Origin: Melioribacteraceae bacterium
GTDB lineage: Bacteria > Bacteroidota > Ignavibacteria > Ignavibacteriales > Melioribacteraceae
Length of the DNA stretch: 64,000 nucleotides
NCBI GenBank assembly: GCA_030584085.1
Contig: CP129490.1
Coordinates: 3,567,511-3,631,510 of the forward strand
Reading direction: 5' to 3'
In this document: piece by piece, positions 44,168 through 53,364 of the stretch
Position numbering within the stretch: position 1 is the stretch's first letter
Layout: each line of letters begins with the position of its first letter
Position numbers and translations under genes: made by a program
The notes under the pieces: generated by a model
The model's input: the letters and a program-made list of their open reading frames with translations, nothing else
Told to the model about the DNA's origin: nothing
Database searches by the model: none

Positions 44168-45973
44168 ATGAGAAGAATACTACTAATCCTTTTATTTACA
44201 AGTTTAATTGCTGCACAAGATAGAATTTTTATTGACGAAAATTTTGATGATTGGTCTGACGTGACTACCATGCACGAAGATCCGATTGGAGACAACACAC
44301 CAGGTGCCGAGTTTGATTTTGGAAATCTATATATAACAAACGATGACGAGTATATTTATTTCCGAATTCAGACAACTGAAAAAATTGTTCTGGTTAATGG
44401 AAATTATATGACTTTGTACATCGATTCGGATAATAATCCATCAACGGGCAAATCAATAGACGGAATAGGTGTAGAAATCGAATTTACATTCGGCACAAGA
44501 CGTGGGAAAAGTTATATAGGAGGGTCATCTACAATTTATCACGAGAATATAGGATTTATAGGCTCACCTACATTTTCTGCAAATGATTTTGAGTTTGTTT
44601 TAAGAAGAGATGCTCAAATATCCGGAACTCAAGTATTTCAAAGCAATACGATAAAAGTAAAATTGTTCGGATATGTATCTTCTTCATTGGTTGATTATGA
44701 AGATAAGATACCGAACGAAGGCGGATTCACCTATACATTTCAATCAGGTGAAGTTGATCCGGTGCCAACTTATTCAATTAACAAAACTGATCCCGGTTAT
44801 TTGAGAATAATGGCATACAATATTGAGCGAGATAAAATAACTGATGACACACCGGAAGTTCAACAAAACTTTAGCAATGTGTTTTCTACTTTACAGCCGG
44901 ACATAATTGGTTTCAGTGAAGTTTATTCATCTTCGGCACAAGCAGTTGCAGATAGAGTTGAAAATTATCTTCCTTCTTTAGAAGGTCAGACTTGGTATAA
45001 CAAAAAACTTACGGGCTATGATGTTGTATTAGTGAGTCGATTTATAATCAGAGATAGTTTCCCAATTGAAACAACTCCTTATGCTCACAATTCATCAACC
45101 GCATTCCTTTTAGATCTTCGTCCAAAATATGATTCGGATATGTTGGTTGTAGTTGCTCATCCAAAATGCTGTTTGACTGATGGAAGCGAAGACACAAAAC
45201 GCCAAAATCAATTTGATGCGATCATGGGTTTTATCAGAGATGCAATGAATGATGGGGGAGTATTAACTATTCAACCGAACATTCCGATTGTTATTATGGG
45301 AGATATGAATCTTGTCGGAGATTCGAGACAATACAATACTTTAATTACCGGCGATATTTTTTATAACAATACTTATGGCGATGACTTTGCGCCGGATTGG
45401 GACGGTAGTAATTTTGATGATTCAATTCCCTTTGTTAATAAAACTGCTATGACTTATACAACGAACACCGGAAGTTATCCACCGGGAAGACTTGATTATA
45501 TTGTCTATTCAGGTTCGGTAATGGAAGAAGTAAATAGTTACATCTTTAATACAAAAACATTGAGTCTCGATGAATTGAATCAATTCGGGTTGAGTGAAAA
45601 CGATACTGAGGTTTCCGATCACCTTCCTGTTGTTGCTGATTTCGATTTGTCACCAATAACGGATGTAAAAAAAAAAGATGAGATCCCAAATAAATTTGGA
45701 TTAATGCAAAATTACCCGAATCCTTTTAATCCAACGACAAAAATTAATTTTACGATTCCCGCCGTTGGGACAACTAATGAGTTGTCCCTACAAACCAAAG
45801 TAATTGTTTATGATATTCTCGGTAAAGAAATAATAACTCTTCTAAATGAACATCTACAACCCGGCAATCACGAAATTGAATTTAACGCAGAAGACTTACC
45901 AAGTGGAATTTATTATTACCGGTTAGCAGTCGGTGAATTTTCGTTAACTAAGAAAATGGTTTTGTTGAGATAG
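44168..45973 (+). CDS. T9SS-exported endonuclease/exonuclease/phosphatase-family protein
   Basis: 601 residues from ATG 44168 (a TTG at 44135 opens the frame further). Signal 1-17 (ILLILLFTSLIAAQ). Residues about 20-175 resemble a CBM9/DOMON-like sandwich (FDDWSDVTTMHEDPIGDN, then DDEYIYFRIQT). The EEP domain at about 215-485 shows LRIMAYNIERD, IGFSEVY (Glu), VIMGDMNLVGD, LDYIVYSGS and SDHLPVVADF, the metal and catalytic set of phosphodiesterases and nucleases. A T9SS type A sorting domain ends it. The sorting-domain loop holds a 22-base near palindrome (45767-45788). A secreted nuclease or phosphoesterase is likely. Confidence 0.88.
   Translation: MRRILLILLFTSLIAAQDRIFIDENFDDWSDVTTMHEDPIGDNTPGAEFDFGNLYITNDDEYIYFRIQTTEKIVLVNGNYMTLYIDSDNNPSTGKSIDGIGVEIEFTFGTRRGKSYIGGSSTIYHENIGFIGSPTFSANDFEFVLRRDAQISGTQVFQSNTIKVKLFGYVSSSLVDYEDKIPNEGGFTYTFQSGEVDPVPTYSINKTDPGYLRIMAYNIERDKITDDTPEVQQNFSNVFSTLQPDIIGFSEVYSSSAQAVADRVENYLPSLEGQTWYNKKLTGYDVVLVSRFIIRDSFPIETTPYAHNSSTAFLLDLRPKYDSDMLVVVAHPKCCLTDGSEDTKRQNQFDAIMGFIRDAMNDGGVLTIQPNIPIVIMGDMNLVGDSRQYNTLITGDIFYNNTYGDDFAPDWDGSNFDDSIPFVNKTAMTYTTNTGSYPPGRLDYIVYSGSVMEEVNSYIFNTKTLSLDELNQFGLSENDTEVSDHLPVVADFDLSPITDVKKKDEIPNKFGLMQNYPNPFNPTTKINFTIPAVGTTNELSLQTKVIVYDILGKEIITLLNEHLQPGNHEIEFNAEDLPSGIYYYRLAVGEFSLTKKMVLLR
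45767..45788 (+). repeat. 22-base near-palindrome inside T9SS sorting domain
   Basis: GGGACAACTAATGAGTTGTC followed by CC: nine-base arms around AATG, one mismatch pair. It encodes VGTTNELSLQ before VYDILGKEI, the same place and reading as palindromes at 23985-24004 and 32365-32386. Confidence 0.8.
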
Positions 45974-46042
45974 TTATTTTTCTCAAACTATTATAGGCAA
46001 AATAAGTATTTAGGAGTTTTTTTACCCAACGTTGAGTAAATG

Positions 46043-46414
46043 CTAATTGTCCTCTTCAATTTTTTCTACATAACGGTTTAATTTACCAAATAAAAATTGT
46101 TCTAATGCATCTTTAAATTGAAGTTTCGGAGCTGTTATTACGTTTATTCTGAACTGATGAAAATTTGACAATGTTTTTTTATCCATTACTCCCGCAATGA
46201 TATAATCAACATCAAACTGATTAATATACCCCGGTAGTTGCGATTGACTTTTCTGATGACCGTTAAGAGGATTGAAGTATGTTTCTTTTTGAACTACTAT
46301 CTTTTTAGAGTTAATTTCACACACAACAAATTTTGAGCATCGGCTAAAATTTTCCGCAACCACATAAATATTACCTGGAAGTTCTTCAATCGCTACTGCA
46401 ATTCTTTGATTCAT
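46043..46414 (-). CDS. NifX-like dinitrogenase iron-molybdenum cofactor domain protein
   Basis: 123 residues. The NifX/NafY fold is visible as RIAVAIEELPGNIYVVAENF, with the CSKFVVCEINSKKIVVQKE strand and VDYIIAGVMDKKTLSNFHQF. Nif-free organisms use such small proteins to carry Fe-S or Mo-Fe clusters; the partner is unknown. The preceding 200 bases, which form its leader, hold an unusual structured and frameshift-like stretch (46447-46574). Confidence 0.85.
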   Translation of the reverse strand: MNQRIAVAIEELPGNIYVVAENFSRCSKFVVCEINSKKIVVQKETYFNPLNGHQKSQSQLPGYINQFDVDYIIAGVMDKKTLSNFHQFRINVITAPKLQFKDALEQFLFGKLNRYVEKIEEDN

Positions 46415-46446
46415 TAAAAGCCTATTTATATTTTGAGTAATTATTT

Positions 46447-46574
46447 TATTTAATTATTGCGGAGGCATGGCAGTCAGCAGCCACCATGCACATTGCCCGA
46501 TGGATTTCATCGACTCTTTTTTCTCATTTCCCCTGAGTATATTTGTGCCGTTGCCATTAGGTCAATCTCCGCAT
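46447..46574 (-). other. GC-rich structured leader with slippery heptamer
   Basis: On the minus strand TGCGGAG (46568-46574 region) and CTCCGCA (46459-46465 region) close a ~100-base structure with inner hairpins CGATG/CATCG, CTCA/TGAG and GCATGG/CCATGC. A short ORF starts at ATG 46558 behind GGAG and stops at 46508. It contains A_AAA_AAG (46517-46523) in phase for -1 shifting; the -1 frame stays open to 46455 and the +1 frame to 46447. G+C is clearly higher than in the surroundings. Identity unknown: structured RNA, leader peptide or broken small gene. Confidence 0.5.
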
Positions 46575-46613
46575 TTTGTTTTACAATCCTCGATCTCTCA
46601 TCTGATATAGGTT

Positions 46614-48263
46614 TTATCGCATTTCTTCATAATTAATTCCTTCTTCAGGAGACATTTGATAGAATGCGCTAAGTTGTCTTATCATTCTTTGTAATTCTTT
46701 GCAGTCCGGTAGTAAATCCGACTGTGCAATTTTATCAGCCGGAACTTTCTTTATTAAGTTATCGTAATGATCTTCAATTTCGTCAATTGCCATTTGAAGA
46801 GTCAAACCGATGTAGTCATATACTTCTTGTTTAATTTTTGCCAGCTCTTTTATCTTGCTTAATTCTGAAATGATTATTTCTCTGTATAGTTGAATAGTTT
46901 GACAAAGTTCTTTCGGAAGAAACCCCTCGGCAAATCTGCGTGTTGCAATGTCATCTATATATTGAATCATCAAACTTCTGTCGCCGCTTCTTACTGTTGC
47001 CATAAGCAGATGATAAACTGTACTTATGTAACATTGAAAATCATTTAGATCCATTTTGTGGTAACGTTTGAAAACTTCATCGGCGTTAGGCGAAAGAATT
47101 TGTTCTTCTATTTTGGCAACTATTGTTTCTTTCAAATTGGTTAAGTGATCGTAAATGATAAAGTTTGTTCTGCGAGCAATTTTTTTCATTGCCGCTTCAT
47201 TTTTAAGACGCCATTCGTCGGGATGACTTTTCATTTTTTCCAATAAAAAAAGAAGTCGGCGTGTGATTAAATTTCGAGGAGTCGGCTGCCATCTTAATGC
47301 AATTTGTGTGTGTGTCGAATCTACTTTTAATTTTTTATCGACATATTTTATCATCCAAAATCTTTCAAAATGTTCTTCGCTTGATAAGTGAAGCAAAAAA
47401 GGAATCTTTCTTATAATTAAGGCGGGGTAAATTAGAATTTTTGGTAAGTGTATCGGTTTTGCTGCTTTTCCGAAATAATAAGTTGTTGCAATTGTATATA
47501 ACTCTTTGTGCGAAATTGATCCGTTGGGGCTTGCATTATAAATTTCAAATTGCGAAAGATTATCCGCTTCTTTAATTATTATTCTGAACAGATTGATAAG
47601 ATCATTTACATGCAAATATGAGACTGCGGATTCACCCTTGCCGGCGAGTATTCTTGACTCTATTTTTTTCGAAAGCCATGTTGTCAAAAATTTATATAAC
47701 GGCGCATATTCGCACCAATCACTAAAGATAGCCGCCAATCTAATAATTGTGCAAGGAAAGTAATTTGAATATTCTTGAGTTAACTCTTCACCGATTCTTT
47801 TACTTCGCGCATAGTGGAAGCCTGCATTAGGCGGGGTATACTCCGTTACAACTTCACCATCTTTAGGGAATTCACAAGCAGCGAGCGAGCTGATAAAAAC
47901 AAACCTTTTTACGTTTAATCCCTTTGCTAACTCTAGTACGTTTTTCGTTCCCTCAATATTTGTTCTTTCGTATTCGGGATTATCTTTATAAGTAAAATCA
48001 TAATAAGCAGCTAAGTGAAAGACAAAATCAACCCCGCCGTTTTCGATTAGAAAATTTTTGACCTCATTTAATCTATTTTTATTTGCAATATCGCACTGAA
48101 GCCATTGCACGTTTTTGTGATACGGAATATGTGATTCTGTGCGTGAGCGTCTTGCAAGTGCAAATACTTTATATTCCTCTTTAATGCTCTCGAGAAAATT
48201 TTTACCGACAAATCCCGTGGCACCGATTATTAAAACAGTTCTATGATTGTTATACAAACTCAT
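46614..48263 (-). CDS. Extended SDR epimerase fused to helical sensor-like domain
   Basis: 549 residues. The first ~310 are an extended short-chain dehydrogenase/epimerase: VLIIGATGFVGKNFLESI (NAD-binding), SSLAACEF and FHYARSKRIGEEL (the catalytic YxxxK region, here YARSK). The last ~190 residues (about 355-549) are helical; the segment RRFAEGFLPKELCQTIQLYR is like the N-terminal RsbR/histidine-kinase-like RsbRD_N domain. Such a fusion is unusual. It overlaps by four bases with the membrane protein gene (48260-48670). Substrate unknown. Confidence 0.8.
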   Translation of the reverse strand: MSLYNNHRTVLIIGATGFVGKNFLESIKEEYKVFALARRSRTESHIPYHKNVQWLQCDIANKNRLNEVKNFLIENGGVDFVFHLAAYYDFTYKDNPEYERTNIEGTKNVLELAKGLNVKRFVFISSLAACEFPKDGEVVTEYTPPNAGFHYARSKRIGEELTQEYSNYFPCTIIRLAAIFSDWCEYAPLYKFLTTWLSKKIESRILAGKGESAVSYLHVNDLINLFRIIIKEADNLSQFEIYNASPNGSISHKELYTIATTYYFGKAAKPIHLPKILIYPALIIRKIPFLLHLSSEEHFERFWMIKYVDKKLKVDSTHTQIALRWQPTPRNLITRRLLFLLEKMKSHPDEWRLKNEAAMKKIARRTNFIIYDHLTNLKETIVAKIEEQILSPNADEVFKRYHKMDLNDFQCYISTVYHLLMATVRSGDRSLMIQYIDDIATRRFAEGFLPKELCQTIQLYREIIISELSKIKELAKIKQEVYDYIGLTLQMAIDEIEDHYDNLIKKVPADKIAQSDLLPDCKELQRMIRQLSAFYQMSPEEGINYEEMR

Positions 48264-48670
48264 AACTTACCCGCTCCTTTTGCGAAGCGATAGAGGATTA
48301 AAATTATTAATCCCATTAAGAAATCAGAAATGCCCGAGAGCAGAATTAACCAAATAGAACTGACGAATATGAAATAGGTGAATAAGAAAACTGTTGCCAT
48401 AAATTTTACAACTACCGAGAAAATTATGAGGCATTCATAACGCTTCAAATTGTAGGCAGACATTGCATATCCGACTGCCATTGCAATATGAAATACTCCA
48501 CCTTGCGACGGGAAGAATCTTTCAGAGCAGACCCCGTATCCAAAAAATTCCATCAGTGAGCTGGGATAAACAATTAATCCAATACCAACTAAGCATGAGT
48601 GAATAGCAACCAGCCAAAGGAAAAAAGATAAGTACCTGCCATTTTTAAGGTGAATTGTAATCTTATTCAT
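48260..48670 (-). CDS. DoxX-like four-helix membrane protein
   Basis: 136 residues from ATG 48670, chosen because TTGGAGAATTTAT precedes it; the frame opens 25 codons earlier. Four membrane helices (SFFLWLVAIHSCLVGIGLIV, FHIAMAVGYAMSAY, LIIFSVVVKFMATVFLFTY, LLSGISDFLMGLIILIL). It resembles small DoxX/DUF-type membrane proteins. It overlaps the epimerase gene by ATGA, so the two probably work together on a membrane-linked metabolite. Confidence 0.75.
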   Translation of the reverse strand: MNKITIHLKNGRYLSFFLWLVAIHSCLVGIGLIVYPSSLMEFFGYGVCSERFFPSQGGVFHIAMAVGYAMSAYNLKRYECLIIFSVVVKFMATVFLFTYFIFVSSIWLILLSGISDFLMGLIILILYRFAKGAGKL

Positions 48671-48768
48671 ATAAATTCTCCAAGTGAGAATAAGGATAAC
48701 ATTGCAAGAGACGTGCCCTAAACTTTGTCGGTTTTTGAGCTTCATTAATAGCTTTTAGGAAAGTCGTC

Positions 48769-48830
48769 TTGCAGTAATGCAATGCTGGATTGCAGCATCT
48801 TCCGTTTGTGCAATATTTTTGCAATATTGC
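48769..48830. promoter_or_regulatory. Cluster of TTGCA/TGCAA inverted repeats
   Basis: Three palindromes lie in the 189-base gap between divergent genes: TTGCAGTAATGCAA (48769-48782), ATGCTG-GATTG-CAGCAT (48782-48798) and GCAATATT-TTTGC-AATATTGC (48810-48830). They may bind the sigma-54 activator encoded next to them or its partner. No GG-N10-GC sigma-54 promoter was found here. Confidence 0.45.
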
Positions 48831-48859
48831 GGATATGAAAATCTTATTTAGGTGATGAG

Positions 48860-50590
48860 GTGGATGTTAAAACAGTAATCGATCGGGGAAAAGAAGTACT
48901 AATTATCCCCGACGGAATTGCAGTTATAGGAAAAGAACATAACATAGTTGTGTTTAATGAAGCCGCTTCTAGAATTACTGGTTTCAACGAAAATGATGTT
49001 GTTGGTGAAGACTGCAGTATTCTTTTCGAAGAGAATTTCGATGGAATGAACTTTTTAAAAGAATCGATTAGAGAAAATAGAGCATTCACAAATCTTGCTT
49101 TCAACATTAAGACAAAAAAAGAAAGCGAGAAAAACGTACTTGCTTCTATCACTCCGATTGTCAGAAATGAAAAAGTAATCAGTGTAGTTCTTGTTTTCCG
49201 CGATACAAAAGAAATGCTCAACTTGGCAAAAGATCTTGAAGAGAAAACCACAGAGTTAATCGATCAAAAAAATAAACTCGATGCAATTTTCAATAGCAAT
49301 ATTGAAGGCACTTTTACAATCGATAACGAATGGAATGTGACGTCGTTTAATTTATCAGCAGAAAAAATAACCGGCTATAAAAAGAACGAAGCTATAGGAA
49401 AAAAATGTTGGGAGATTTTTAATTCATCGGTTTGTAGAAAAGGATGCCATATGGAACAAACTATAAATAAAGATAAACCAACTATTGGAAATGAAGTTAA
49501 AATTGTAGATAAAAACGGAAAGTTAATACCTATTCGAGTTAATTCATCAACTCTAACAAACAACAAGAATGAAAAAATCGGCGCGGTTGAGACATTTTTA
49601 GATATAAGCGAAATCAAAAATCTCTTCGAACACTTAGACGAAAGATTTAAGTACGAGAACATAGTCGGCAAGAACAAAGAAATTAAGCAAATCATAAACG
49701 TACTCGAAAGTGTTGCACAAACCGATAGCTCTGTATTAGTAACCGGTGAAAGCGGTACCGGAAAAGAACTTGCGGCACGTGCTATTCACTTAAACAGTCA
49801 TCGAAGAACCGGACCTTTTATAGCAGTCAACTGCAGCGCTTTTGCGGAAAGCTTAATTGAAAGTGAGTTATTTGGACACGAAAAAGGGGCATTTACCGGT
49901 GCAATAAAATCAAAGATAGGAAGATTCGAGCTAGCTCAAAACGGAACACTCTTTCTTGACGAGATCGGCGATCTTTCGATTACGGTTCAAACAAAATTAT
50001 TACGTGTCTTGGAGACAAAAGAAATTGAACGTGTCGGATCAAACAAACCGATTAAGATTAATACAAGAATAATTGCCGCGACAAATAAAGATCTCGAAAT
50101 CGAAATTGAAGCAGGAAGGTTTAGAGAAGATTTATATTACCGAATAAATGTGATGAATATACATCTCCCTCCTTTGCGTGAAAGAAAAGATGACTTGCCG
50201 ATATTAGTTAACCATTTCATTGAAAAGTTCAACGAGAAATTTAAAAGAGACATCAAGCATTTCTCATCTTCCGCTTTCGATATTTTAATGGATTACAATT
50301 GGCCCGGCAACATACGCGAACTCGAAAATGTAATCGAGCATTGCTTTGTTCTTTGCGGCAGCGATGTAATTCAAATTGAGCATTTACCGAAAAGATTACG
50401 GGAAGAAAATTTTAACTCTATAACAAAGAACACTTCAGGCAATTTAAATCATCTTAAAGATGCCGAACGAAACATTATAATCAACACACTCAAAAAACAT
50501 AACGGTAATAGAAGCAAAACCGCAGAGGAATTAAATATTCATCCGACAACACTTTGGCGGAAGATGAAGAAGCTTAATTTGTTAGAGTAA
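48860..50590 (+). CDS. Sigma-54-dependent activator with two PAS domains
   Basis: 576 residues starting at GTG behind AGGTGATGAG. PAS 1 covers about 10-115 ([20 protein letters not shown]), PAS 2 about 135-245 and includes [11 protein letters not shown], a Cys-rich motif that may hold a metal or sense redox. The AAA+ domain has [19 protein letters not shown], the sigma-54-contact loop [13 protein letters not shown], and FLDEIGDLS (Walker B). The C-terminal Fis-type HTH ends [20 protein letters not shown]. It is not a two-component receiver protein. The divergent epimerase/DoxX operon is a likely target. Confidence 0.95.
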   Translation: MDVKTVIDRGKEVLIIPDGIAVIGKEHNIVVFNEAASRITGFNENDVVGEDCSILFEENFDGMNFLKESIRENRAFTNLAFNIKTKKESEKNVLASITPIVRNEKVISVVLVFRDTKEMLNLAKDLEEKTTELIDQKNKLDAIFNSNIEGTFTIDNEWNVTSFNLSAEKITGYKKNEAIGKKCWEIFNSSVCRKGCHMEQTINKDKPTIGNEVKIVDKNGKLIPIRVNSSTLTNNKNEKIGAVETFLDISEIKNLFEHLDERFKYENIVGKNKEIKQIINVLESVAQTDSSVLVTGESGTGKELAARAIHLNSHRRTGPFIAVNCSAFAESLIESELFGHEKGAFTGAIKSKIGRFELAQNGTLFLDEIGDLSITVQTKLLRVLETKEIERVGSNKPIKINTRIIAATNKDLEIEIEAGRFREDLYYRINVMNIHLPPLRERKDDLPILVNHFIEKFNEKFKRDIKHFSSSAFDILMDYNWPGNIRELENVIEHCFVLCGSDVIQIEHLPKRLREENFNSITKNTSGNLNHLKDAERNIIINTLKKHNGNRSKTAEELNIHPTTLWRKMKKLNLLE

Positions 50591-50751
50591 ATGGAATGCT
50601 GATCAATATTTTCTTTTATAATCTCCGTTGACTTTATTCATAAAAAATCATAATCATCCACAACAATCTGCGTTCCATCAAATAGATAGTTTGTAATAAA
50701 CCTGCACAAAAATTAAATTACAATATTGATAAGCAATAACTCGGAGAGAAA
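50591..50751. other. Intergenic region with weak promoter-like match
   Basis: 161 bases between the activator and the kinase gene. TTGACT followed after 17 bases by TAATCA near 50628-50656 is a weak promoter match; no hairpin is strong. GGAGAG precedes the next ATG. Confidence 0.3.
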
Positions 50752-52095
50752 ATGGCAAAAGTAAAATTTGTAATTAAACGAACAGGAGCCGTTGTTCCTT
50801 TTAGAGAAGATAGAATTGCGAACGCAATTTACAGAGCTGCGGTTGCGGTTGGCGGACGTGATAAAGAAAAAGCAGAAAGTCTAGCCAAACAAGTCATTGA
50901 CGTTATTGATCAAAAATATACCGAGAAAGACCAACCCCACATAGAAGAGATTCAAGACATTGTTGAAAAAGTCTTAGTTGAAAACGGTCACGCTAAAGTC
51001 GCAAAGGAATATATTCTTTATCGTGAAGAAGCAGCAAGAAGAAGAAAAGAAGATTCACGGCACTTTTCTAAACCATCTGAATATATTCCGTGGGCAAAAA
51101 TGTGGCGTTCGCTTAATTGGTCTGTTGATCATGGCGTGAATACAATCGAAGGAATGAACAACAGAATTCAAAAAGGTGAGTTTGCACAAATAGTTCATGA
51201 AGCAGAAAGCTATTATGAAGATCAGTTGAATACTGCAGCAGAAATGATTAAAGAAAGAAGCGACGAATTAAAAATGGTTATGGTAAGCGGTCCATCTTCT
51301 TCGGGAAAAACTACGACTACATTTAAATTAGAGCAACGATTAAAAAAGATGAACATGAGTTTCGTACCACTAATTGTCGATCATTACTTTTTTGATTTGG
51401 AACTTCATCCCAAAGACGAATTCGGTGATTATGATTTTGAAACCCCACAAGCTTTAGATTTGGATCTGATTAATGAACACTTAAAAAGATTGGCCGATGG
51501 CGAAGAAGTAAAAATTCCTTATTATGATTTTAAAGAAGGAAAAAGATATCTTGATAGAACTCCTATGAAACTTGGTGATAATCAAGTTCTGTTAATCGAT
51601 AGTTTACATGGTTTATACCCGGAGTTCAGTAAACTTATTCCCTCTTCACAAAAATTTAAATTATACCTTGAACCATTGCTTCAAATGAAAACCGGTGCCG
51701 GTGATTTTATTCGCTGGACTGATCTTCGTTTAATTAGAAGAATGCTGCGTGATTCGGTTCACCGCGCATATAAACCTGAACAGACTTTACTACATTGGCA
51801 TTATGTTCGCTCCTCGGAAAAAAGAAATATTTTACCGTATTGTAATTCAGCAGATTATATGATTAATACATCAATGCCATACGAAGTTCCATTATATAGA
51901 CCATTACTTTTGAATGATTTCAAATCATGGACGGAAAAATATAAAGATGATCCGCTCCGCCTGGATGCTTATACGCGAGCAGAAAGATTAACTCGTGTAT
52001 TGAGCGAAGTTGAGCCAATAGAAGATAACTCCCCCGTTCCTGGTGATTCTGTTCTTCGTGAATTCATTGGCGGAAGCGTGTTGGATTTACATTGA
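50752..52095 (+). CDS. ATP-cone domain/uridine-kinase-like P-loop protein
   Basis: 447 residues. An ATP-cone domain covers about 3-95 (KVKFVIKRTGAVVPFREDRI, GHAKVAKEYILYREEA), the nucleotide-sensing module of ribonucleotide reductase and NrdR. A P-loop follows at about residue 180 (VMVSGPSSSGKTTTTFKLEQ) and IDSLHGLYPEF resembles the phosphoribulokinase/uridine kinase Walker B region. Related proteins are often annotated as a kinase or as a SirA-like response regulator. The likely role is phosphorylation of a nucleoside or sugar under ATP/dATP control. It heads a plus-strand run to 56651. Confidence 0.85.
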   Translation: MAKVKFVIKRTGAVVPFREDRIANAIYRAAVAVGGRDKEKAESLAKQVIDVIDQKYTEKDQPHIEEIQDIVEKVLVENGHAKVAKEYILYREEAARRRKEDSRHFSKPSEYIPWAKMWRSLNWSVDHGVNTIEGMNNRIQKGEFAQIVHEAESYYEDQLNTAAEMIKERSDELKMVMVSGPSSSGKTTTTFKLEQRLKKMNMSFVPLIVDHYFFDLELHPKDEFGDYDFETPQALDLDLINEHLKRLADGEEVKIPYYDFKEGKRYLDRTPMKLGDNQVLLIDSLHGLYPEFSKLIPSSQKFKLYLEPLLQMKTGAGDFIRWTDLRLIRRMLRDSVHRAYKPEQTLLHWHYVRSSEKRNILPYCNSADYMINTSMPYEVPLYRPLLLNDFKSWTEKYKDDPLRLDAYTRAERLTRVLSEVEPIEDNSPVPGDSVLREFIGGSVLDLH

Positions 52096-52101
52096 GATAA
52101 T

Positions 52102-52500
52102 ATGATAAAAAAATCACACACTATTATTTATGTAAATGATCAAGAAGCAAGCACTAATTTTTATTCAACGCTACTAAATCAAAAACCGACCTTGCATGTT
52201 CCCGGTATGACAGAGTTTATTTTAACAGATAATTCTGAGTTGGGTTTAATGCCGGCAAACGGGATTAAAAAACTACTGAAAGATAAAATTGAGCATCCGA
52301 AAAAAATTGACAACCAACCGAGAGCCGAAATATATTTAATCGTTGACAACATTGATAAATATATTAATCGCGCGGATAAAATGAATGTAAATTTACTTGA
52401 TGGATTAAAATTGAGAGATTGGGGACATCGTGTAATTTACTATGAAGATATAGACGGATATATAATTGCTTTTGCAGAAACTCGAGATGAAATAAAATGA
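52102..52500 (+). CDS. VOC (glyoxalase/bleomycin-resistance) family protein
   Basis: 132 residues. Two beta-alpha units are visible: IIYVNDQEASTNFYSTLLNQ and IYLIVDNIDKYINRADKMNV, with the C-terminal strand DWGHRVIYYEDIDGYIIAFA. The exact metal ligands are partly absent. It ends in ATGA overlap with the acetyltransferase gene, so the two share a message. Detoxification or small-molecule binding is likely; substrate unknown. Confidence 0.85.
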   Translation: MIKKSHTIIYVNDQEASTNFYSTLLNQKPTLHVPGMTEFILTDNSELGLMPANGIKKLLKDKIEHPKKIDNQPRAEIYLIVDNIDKYINRADKMNVNLLDGLKLRDWGHRVIYYEDIDGYIIAFAETRDEIK

Positions 52501-53360
52501 AAGAACCGAAAGAACTAAACTTCATAAAGCTTTCTCGCGAACATGTTGATACCTTAATCAAGTGGGCTGATGAAGAAGGATGGAATCCCGGACCATATGA
52601 CGCGGAAGTTTATTGGAATACCGATCCCGAAGGATTTTATGGATTCTTCGAAAACGATGAACTCATTGCCGGAGGGTCAATCATATCATACAATGGTGAT
52701 TTCGGTTTTATGGGTTTCTTCATTGTTAAACCTGAATATCGTTCAAATGGAATCGGGAAAAAACTTTGGTATTTAAGAAGAGATGCTTTATTAAAAAGAT
52801 TAAACGAAGGTGCTTCAATTGGCATGGACGGCGTTGTGGATATGCAGCCATTTTATAATCGCGGCGGATTTCAAATTGCATTCCGTGATTTACGTTATGA
52901 AGGTATCGGAAAAGAATATTTAATTAATAAAAACATTTCACCGGTTGAAGAAAAAGATTACGCTGAAATTTTGAAGTATGATAAAATGTGTTTCGGTTTT
53001 GATAGACCGCAGTTCATGTTAAACTGGTTACAAATGCCCGAGGTAAAAACCTTCAAGTATATTGAAAACAATGAACTAAAGGGATTTGCCGTTTTACGTA
53101 AAGCAAACAAAGGTTATAAAATTTGTCCACTTTTTGCTGATACTCCGGAAATTGCAGAAGAACTTTTCAAAGCATGTTCATCATCGGTAAAAGATGATTT
53201 ATTCTATTTAGATATTCCGATAATAAATGAATCAGCAAAAACTCTCGTAGATAAGTATAAAATGAAATATGTTTTTGAATGCGCAAGAATGTATTACGGT
53301 ACTCCTCCGAATGTTCCGGTTAGTAAAATTTTTGGGATTACCACTTTCGAATTAGGTTGA
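52497..53360 (+). CDS. GNAT acetyltransferase with Acetyltransf_18-like C-domain
   Basis: 287 residues. The first half is a GNAT domain with the acetyl-CoA loop VKPEYRSNGIGKKLWYLRR. The second half (about 135-287) has DYAEILKYDKMCFGFDRPQF and ends GTPPNVPVSKIFGITTFELG, like YitH-type proteins that carry a second GNAT-like fold (Acetyltransf_18). Four-base overlap with the VOC gene upstream and five-base gap to the next gene. Substrate unknown. Confidence 0.88.
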   Translation: MKEPKELNFIKLSREHVDTLIKWADEEGWNPGPYDAEVYWNTDPEGFYGFFENDELIAGGSIISYNGDFGFMGFFIVKPEYRSNGIGKKLWYLRRDALLKRLNEGASIGMDGVVDMQPFYNRGGFQIAFRDLRYEGIGKEYLINKNISPVEEKDYAEILKYDKMCFGFDRPQFMLNWLQMPEVKTFKYIENNELKGFAVLRKANKGYKICPLFADTPEIAEELFKACSSSVKDDLFYLDIPIINESAKTLVDKYKMKYVFECARMYYGTPPNVPVSKIFGITTFELG

Positions 53361-53364
53361 GCTA

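Noticed and set aside
46020-46042. ACCCAACGTTGAGT as terminator of the T9SS phosphodiesterase gene
   Set aside because: Self-complementary with no loop and no following U-tract on the plus strand; no better hairpin was seen.
46447-46574. Moco, cobalamin, TPP, glycine or FMN riboswitch
   Set aside because: None of the conserved core sequences I can recall is present; left as an unassigned structured leader.
48746-48859. Sigma-54 promoter next to the sigma-54 activator
   Set aside because: No GG-N10-GC match in either direction that fits TGGCACG-N4-TTGCA.
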